This document shows, in pieces, positions 32,301 through 33,864 of a stretch of 33,864 nt of DNA. The first letter of the stretch is position 1. Each line of letters starts with the position of its first letter. The notes beneath the pieces were generated by a model, which saw only the letters and a list, made by a program, of their open reading frames with translations, had not been told where the DNA came from and made no database searches. The DNA comes from Elysia marginata (lineage: Eukaryota; Mollusca; Gastropoda; Plakobranchidae). A program made the translations under genes and the position numbers. The DNA lies in NCBI GenBank assembly GCA_019649035.1, contig BMAT01010638.1, positions 50,983 to 84,846 of the forward strand. The letters are read 5' to 3'.

Positions 32301-33759
32301 TGCTTCCCCATCCCCTTTTCAGTTTCACTGATGGTTCGCTCCACGGACTGTAGATCTAGATCTAGCTTTAAATCAATCGTCCGGCAAGGGCTCGGGAGTG
32401 TTCTTCCCCTTCCCCAAGTTAAAGAAGTGATGGAAAAACAAAAAGAAAGAGATAGAGGGAGTGGACGCTTCAGATTGTTTCGCTTTAAAGTCAGTGCCGC
32501 TTAGACGCATTTCGGTTTATCGCATGAATGGTTACAAAGACAAAGAAGAGACTTGTAAAATCTTTTGATTTCTTTGCGGATTATCATATTTTTCGGTTTA
32601 CCGTCTTTCGGTTTAAAGGGATTCTACTGTATTTTTGAGAGGCAAGCCTGCATTCATTCATAAATTAATTTTGAAGCAGTCTGCATATAATTATATTCAC
32701 TCTAGTTGCCTCAAAGTATATATCTTGCTATCACTCCAAATGAGTCAGCTATCCACACCCAAATTTCACATTCTTATTACATATTATCTACTTGTTAACT
32801 CGTTGGGTATAGAGAGAGTTAAACTTCTGACAACTAAATAATTACCTTCTGGATCAAATCCTCGGGCTTCGTTGGCCAGTTGGTTGCTTGACCAGGGACA
32901 GGCCGGGCAGCGACTGGCACTCCAAACACAAATGAAGCATCTGGCAGATAACTTTTCTCTTGGTCACGCTCTGTTGCACTGTCGTCAACTCTTAGAGAAG
33001 GCGTGTCCGCTGTTTCATCCCTGGTAGTTGAGAGGTCAGGAGTAGAGTCTGTGGGGATGATCGGCGTCAGCTGTCCTGGTGTGGCAGTTAAAACCATGCC
33101 TGGGGTGGACGTGCTGCTTAAACCTCTGAGCCCTGCAGACCCGCAATGAGGAAACGGAGTCGAGGGAGCACCGCCCGACAATATGCGGGGACCAGGGGCC
33201 GGTGTGGATTTTTTACCACCTCCAATAGGAGACCGAATAAAGGATTCATCATCATCATCTTCCTCCTCCATGGGACAAAAGGGCTTCGTTACCACTGCAC
33301 TTTCTGATTGTGCAAACTCTGCAGAATTGCCAGGAAGCTGAGAAGATAAACCACTTTCACTTACAAGAGAATTTGCCATAACATCTTTGTCTGTAACATA
33401 AGAGCCATCTAAACTCTCTGGAGATTGTCTATGGCCGAGGTCAAAACCAACAACTTTCTTATGTGTGTTTTCTTCTTTTTCTTCACTATTGTCGCCATGG
33501 TTTTGGAAATCTACAGCACTCTTACTTGTTACGCTGGTTACAATTGAAGGCTGGTCCCCTGCAACAAAGATGTCTTTTTTCCCTTTCACTGACTTGAACG
33601 CAGAGCTCCTTGGTGGATTTTCCTGTGGGATGACCTTTGCAGTTGCATCAGGAGGAGCCGCTGGGATATCTTCTGACTTGACTGGTGGAGCAGACGCGGC
33701 CAATGTTTGCAGCCACTTCAGCCTTCTCACAGCCTCCAAGTAACGTTTTTCATAAATTT
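17180..33759 (-). CDS. ANAPC2: anaphase-promoting complex subunit 2 (cullin), 5' partial, 12 exons
   Basis: Cullin subunit of the APC/C, the nuclear/cytoplasmic E3 that ubiquitinates securin and cyclin B. Twelve exons in the window splice by GT-AG with matching phases at every junction, giving about 948 residues; the N-terminus lies beyond 33864. Diagnostic stretches in order: VMLKSILFYTIPEKF (N-terminal cullin repeats), FDIIIDFPDSKPAI, SRLLHPG-VNT, EPVGRYLR-SREDTVR, WNPDPVDADP, VNIYGSKELFVNEYRALLAD and LLKLRFGEAQLHFCEVM (cullin homology domain, ANAPC11-binding), SVSPVQAAIIMKFQ, then the C-terminal winged helix with WTYIQGML and SSGVYRLNK before TGA. Human ANAPC2 is 822 residues in total. The excess comes mainly from a long Ser/Thr/Pro-rich insertion in exon 32846-33759. 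Introns hold two pogo-like elements, a LINE fragment, an exon-junction minisatellite and an inverted exon copy. Confidence 0.96.
17715..17983 (-). CDS. ANAPC2: ANAPC2 exon, WTLEGLSQV region
   Basis: A 269-nt exon between acceptor CACCCAG and donor ATGCAG|GTCAGC. It starts by completing an Asn codon and reads QWTLEGLSQV, then LRRKLAFWQGQGLLKE, an acidic linker and KEEEMQ. The corresponding human segment contains WTLEELS and the same acidic linker. Confidence 0.92.
17984..19322. other. ANAPC2 intron, mostly unique
   Basis: AT-rich, with A/T homopolymers. At 18465-18588 the words AAAGTTTATCTTAAGCAGTA and a terminal CAGATTCCACGGTA suggest a decayed MITE related to 8719-8861. No RNA or protein gene is supported within it. 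Confidence 0.4.
19323..19418 (-). CDS. ANAPC2: ANAPC2 exon, SVSPVQAAIIMKFQ region
   Basis: A 96-nt exon with acceptor TTCCTCAG|GTCTG and donor AAAA|GTGAGT. It encodes LMNIELELNGESLSFSVSPV followed by QAAIIMKFQEK, matching the family segment before the WTLEELS helix. Phase 1 at entry and exit fits both neighbours. Confidence 0.9.
19419..20649. other. ANAPC2 intron with degenerate repeats
   Basis: 19668-19817 resembles 13804-13977 (CTTATTTCTCTT and TTTGTTCC words, ending near GGACTGTA). 19941-20288 starts CAGTTGCCTTGGTAATAACG and ends GAGTTTCACTG followed by TA, which may be another CAGT-ended MITE; its ends are only roughly inverted. Confidence 0.35.
20650..20812 (-). CDS. ANAPC2: ANAPC2 exon, ILSAQFWPAFRDEK region
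   Basis: A 163-nt exon with acceptor CTACCTCAG|GAACTG and donor CATCTGG|GTAGG. It encodes ELEMNAMILSAQFWPAFRDE and ends LVWKTHLG. The ILSxxFWPxFKDEK and WKHTLG signatures are characteristic of ANAPC2. Confidence 0.93.
21385..21692 (-). CDS. ANAPC2: ANAPC2 exon, core of cullin homology domain
   Basis: A 308-nt exon with acceptor ATCGACAG|CTTCTGG and donor GAGCCG|GTAAAC. It encodes SGSRFRRSADILSTLVNIYG, then ELFVNEYRALLADRIL, LELLKLRFGEAQLHFCEVML and RRVNARIQEA. This is the most conserved part of ANAPC2. Confidence 0.96.
21693..21935. other. intron sequence left of the pogo-like element
   Basis: Unremarkable AT-rich intron sequence upstream (by coordinate) of the TA-flanked element at 21936-23331. 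Confidence 0.5.
21936..23331 (-). mobile_element. pogo/Tigger-like element copy 1 (1396 bp), DDE domain lost
   Basis: The inverted ends CAGTAAAATCCCTTTAAACC and GGTTTAAAGGGATTCTACTG are flanked by TA (21934-21935 and 23332-23333). Minus-strand frames encode a CENP-B-type helix-turn-helix followed by a second DNA-binding helical region. No DDE catalytic domain follows, so this is an internal-deletion derivative. The other half (about 22650-23120) is GC-rich, contains a CACACA/GCAGACACGCC tract and may hold the promoter. It is about 95% identical by eye to 31201-32629 and has the same orientation, sense to ANAPC2. Confidence 0.9.
22099..22538 (-). pseudogene. transposon-derived CENP-B/Tigger DNA-binding domain, frameshifted
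   Basis: Opens MSKRKHSAHTIDLKVQILSE and continues KLTKTEICKKHSIPNSTLS, a CENP-B N-terminal helix-turn-helix. After a one-base shift near 22345 the frame resumes as GLEDAVFAWFRQAMAMNVPL then SGPVVIGKAAEIA, the second DNA-binding motif of Tigger-type transposases. It ends at 22099 with no catalytic DDE region. The other copy (31364-31833) lacks this frameshift but has a different one, so the parent reading frame was open across both motifs. Confidence 0.8.
23731..23915 (-). CDS. ANAPC2: ANAPC2 exon, SREDTVRCIV to PDPVDADP
   Basis: A 185-nt exon with acceptor TTTTTGACAG|GTCAAG and donor CCAT|GTGAGT. It completes the Arg codon of GRYLR and reads SREDTVRCIVASLTDDG, then an acidic stretch ending NPSWEDWNPDPVDADP. 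A diverged inverted copy of its first 78 bases and acceptor lies at 25063-25180. Confidence 0.94.
24053..24780 (-). repeat. 47-bp minisatellite built from an exon/intron junction
   Basis: Fifteen complete units (47 bp; three are 48 and one is 50) start at 24053, 24100, 24147 and so on to 24717; a partial sixteenth at 24764 merges into the true junction of exon 24781-24898. On the minus strand each unit reads AGATACCTCAG|GTTTGTATACC, which is the last 11 bases of that exon (with T for C in the genuine copy) followed by its intron start. All fifteen keep a GTTTGT donor core. The array fills about 82% of this 865-bp intron. Confidence 0.95.
24781..24898 (-). CDS. ANAPC2: ANAPC2 exon, VNTAVILTAY to EPVGRYLR
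   Basis: A 118-nt exon with acceptor GTTTTCAG|GAGTG and donor CTTAG|GTTTGT. It encodes GVNTAVILTAYINAIKSLRL then EPAGVILELVCEPVGRYLR, matching the human ANAPC2 segment that begins LHPGVNT. Its donor is the first of a tandem series in the minisatellite immediately downstream. Confidence 0.94.
24981..25006. repeat. (AAT)n microsatellite
   Basis: An uninterrupted TAA/AAT run. It is followed by ATTTATATAGCGTC and CAAAGCTCTTCACA (25012-25060), which look like one end of a dispersed short repeat. Confidence 0.9.
25063..25180 (+). pseudogene. inverted partial copy of ANAPC2 exon 23731-23915 with its acceptor
   Basis: On the plus strand this reads TTTTTGACAGGT followed by AAGAGAAGACA, TGCTGCATTGTCGCAA and GGCAATAATGAACTGGTCAA, the same order as minus-strand positions 23955-23838. 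Within the 78-bp exonic part there are about eight differences, including one deleted base that breaks the frame. The 3' splice site and about 35 bases of upstream intron are also copied. It sits in the ANAPC2 intron 24899-25501 in antisense orientation. Confidence 0.9.
25502..25784 (-). CDS. ANAPC2: ANAPC2 exon, WLDQLVIEWL to SRLLHPG
   Basis: A 283-nt exon with acceptor GCATTTCAG|TGG and donor CACCCTG|GTGAGT. It encodes WLDQLVIEWLKHIY, the helix RDRLRHYIYETFGKSL, FFDIIIDFPDSKPAITDL and NALESRLLHPG. The DFPDSxPAI and RLLHPG signatures are those of ANAPC2. Confidence 0.95.
26010..26235 (-). mobile_element. tRNA-derived SINE-like element, copy 2
   Basis: On the minus strand a head containing GGTTTGAGCC (B-box-like, about 26199-26190) precedes a body shared with 13120-13437. 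Shared plus-orientation words in order are TTCTGAACT-ACAGA, GGTACT-ATTTAA, TGTGTGTA and CTCAAGGAC. The limits are approximate. It sits in an ANAPC2 intron in sense orientation. Confidence 0.5.
26736..26868 (-). CDS. ANAPC2: ANAPC2 exon, DEMGLMESISGSAI region
   Basis: A 133-nt exon with acceptor TGTGCCACAG|GGATGAG and donor GAAACG|GTTTGT. It reads DEMGLMESISGSAITEIVHS then IDKHIEEECKGNFDTTFLTH and LET. The pattern LLERVSAEAVTTxLHQV...CxGxYExxFL of human ANAPC2 aligns without gaps. Phases agree with both neighbours. Confidence 0.9.
26965..27112. repeat. degenerate TGGATAATTC repeat, copy 2
   Basis: CTGGATAATTTGAAAATTTG at the left and GGATAATTCAAAGTTCAATT then TTTGTCCACATGG and CTGACTGGACTT at the right resemble 13804-13977. 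The ends are loosely inverted, so a decayed MITE is plausible. Confidence 0.4.
27113..28004. other. intron sequence, no gene seen
   Basis: No coding sequence is supported. An isolated MITE-type right end (GGATTCAACTG, about 27959-27969) lies just before the LINE fragment; I could not find a matching left end. Confidence 0.4.
28005..28690 (+). mobile_element. 5'-truncated LINE 3' fragment (RTE/jockey-like), GAGT tail
   Basis: A plus-strand frame reads VECLENFEYLGSKIEGNGKC, then AYIFPTAIYECEGWTLTTAD, FEMKCYRRMLRIPW and KLSYFGHLKRH, the conserved segment after the YxDD motif in LINE reverse transcriptases. After a frameshift near 28510, RKGRPTRRWTEDIKEW and RREVREAT-type residues follow, ending at TGA (about 28671). 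The sequence ends in a short GTGA/GAGT tandem repeat (28668-28684), the kind of tail seen on several LINE clades. It is inserted antisense in the ANAPC2 intron 26869-29303. It differs from the LINE at 1075-5385. Confidence 0.85.
28188..28553 (+). pseudogene. LINE reverse-transcriptase C-terminal segment
   Basis: The open part of the LINE fragment, from MAVGQLKKMEKIWKGQDKQT to a premature stop created by a frameshift after HDSLEK. The frame is also open upstream to about 28010. There is no catalytic domain, so it is a relic. Confidence 0.8.
28811..28905. repeat. dispersed repeat, uninterrupted copy
   Basis: Contains GGGACAATCAAAGTGTAGTG and CACACTTTGATGGTCCCTGG as inverted words. The same flanking words occur around the MITE at 15356-15824, making this the empty-site counterpart. 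Confidence 0.45.
29304..29364 (-). CDS. ANAPC2: ANAPC2 exon, 61 nt
   Basis: Acceptor CTGACAG|ATATGG and donor AAAGAT|GTAAGT bound a 61-nt exon encoding MEDEEKQDSRINFDLINAK. It completes an Asp codon on entry and leaves AT to form Met with the next exon. Sequence conservation is low, but splice sites and phase fit exactly. Confidence 0.8.
30168..30285. repeat. dispersed repeat, copy 2
   Basis: Shares GCATGAGAAGTTCAGT, AATGTGTCTCCTAAGC and GTCTTCATTGAGTTA with 11238-11392 in the same order and orientation. It lies in an ANAPC2 intron. Confidence 0.55.
30418..30535 (-). CDS. ANAPC2: ANAPC2 exon, IQVMLKSILFYTIPEKF
   Basis: A 118-nt exon with acceptor TCTCTGCAG|ATTC and donor CAGTCAG|GTAATT. It reads IQVMLKSILFYTIPEKFTAI then VKDFYSHAFEVYKAKHDQS, matching the human HTMLRGVLFFSTPRTF helix pair of the N-terminal cullin repeats. 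Confidence 0.9.
31201..32629 (-). mobile_element. pogo/Tigger-like element copy 2 (1429 bp), DDE domain lost
   Basis: The ends CAGTAGAATCCCTCTAAACC and GGTTTAAAGGGATTCTACTG are flanked by TA (31199-31200 and 32630-32631). Structure and sequence follow the copy at 21936-23331: minus-strand DNA-binding reading frame, then a GC-rich half with CACACACACACGCAGACACG. Differences are scattered substitutions and small indels. It lies in the ANAPC2 intron 30536-32845, sense to the gene. Confidence 0.9.
31364..31833 (-). pseudogene. CENP-B/Tigger DNA-binding domain remnant, copy 2
   Basis: Opens MSQRKHSAHTIDFKLRILSE and runs through EICKKHSIPNSTLSTILKDT to KFRPATKKTKLCSHEGLEE without the shift seen in the other copy. 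A different one-base insertion near 31590 then breaks the second DNA-binding motif, which resumes as AMNVPLSGPVVIGKAAEIAQ in another frame. There is no catalytic domain. The Met at about 31822 equals the start in copy 1; an upstream Met at 31922 also lies in frame. Confidence 0.8.
32846..33759 (-). CDS. ANAPC2: ANAPC2 exon with long Ser/Thr-Pro-rich insertion
   Basis: A 914-nt exon, open throughout, with acceptor TTTTCTGTAG|AAATTT and donor CCAGAAG|GTAATT. It starts IYEKRYLEAVRRLKWLQTLA, aligning to the helix before GLLMG in human ANAPC2, and ends KPEDLIQK, leading into IQVMLKS. Between them lie about 270 residues absent from human. The insertion is low-complexity and probably disordered. It contains an acidic EEEDDDDE run, basic KGKK and GGGKK patches, and nine Ser-Pro or Thr-Pro sites clustered mostly in its second half. 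Such sites are candidate CDK targets. Coding status is supported by open frame, flanking conserved helices and consistent phases. Confidence 0.88.
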
Positions 33760-33814
33760 CTACAGAAAAAAAAAATAAAATGATTAGTACTTACTAGATA
33801 TCACAAATGGGATA

Positions 33815-33864
33815 TGAGGTGTTTCAATTGGTAGAGTGGTTGACCGCTATTCTCGAGGTCCCAG
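33815..33864 (+). repeat. possible 5' end of a tRNA-derived SINE, cut by the window
   Basis: TTGGTAGAGTGGTTGACCGC resembles a tRNA A-box/D-arm, and CGAGGTCCCAG resembles sequence leading into a B box that would lie beyond the window end. A true tRNA cannot be judged without the rest. Confidence 0.35.

Noticed and set aside
33465-33743. 92-codon plus-strand open frame
   Set aside because: Shadow of the ANAPC2 exon on the opposite strand.
33815-33864. Genuine tRNA gene
   Set aside because: Only an A-box-like start is visible before the window ends, and no acceptor stem can be paired; a SINE head is more likely.

Overview
This is a eukaryotic (metazoan) nuclear window: intron-split genes with GT-AG sites, AT-rich introns, microsatellites, a LINE, SINE-like repeats, many short inverted-repeat DNA transposons and one assembly gap (48 Ns, 10097-10144). 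The two host genes are animal housekeeping genes. The repeat content, together with the frequent palindromes ACATGT and TAGGCCTA, suggests a marine lophotrochozoan, possibly a mollusc. That taxonomic guess is tentative.

Layout. 1-339 is a GATA microsatellite. 1075-5385 (minus) is a decayed, 5'-truncated non-LTR retrotransposon with remnants of an ORF1, an endonuclease, a reverse transcriptase and a C-terminal zinc-knuckle-like tail. 6636-8162 (plus) is an intact, intronless gene for a mitochondrial elongation factor Tu (TUFM-like). 8163-17001 is intergenic, holding several TA-flanked MITEs, a locally duplicated AT-rich block, a SINE and degenerate repeats. 17180-33759 (minus) holds the last twelve exons visible of ANAPC2, the cullin subunit of the anaphase-promoting complex; its 5' end lies beyond the window. 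The twelve exons join in a single frame with matching phases at all eleven introns. The ANAPC2 introns carry two near-identical 1.4-kb pogo/Tigger-like elements, a second LINE fragment, SINEs and a minisatellite.

The two host genes converge (TUFM-like on plus, ANAPC2 on minus) with about 9 kb between their stop codons. They share no pathway: one serves mitochondrial translation, the other cell-cycle ubiquitination.

Most unusual points: (1) an ANAPC2 intron is about 80% filled by a 47-bp minisatellite whose unit is a copy of the adjacent exon/intron junction, so it holds about 15 extra 5' splice sites in tandem; (2) the neighbouring intron holds an inverted copy of the start of a downstream ANAPC2 exon, including its 3' splice site, so the pre-mRNA can fold back across one exon and the minisatellite; (3) ANAPC2 carries a roughly 270-residue Ser/Thr-Pro-rich insertion in its N-terminal region; (4) the EF-Tu has all its GTPase motifs but has lost two normally conserved histidines in domain 2 and gained a basic C-terminal tail.
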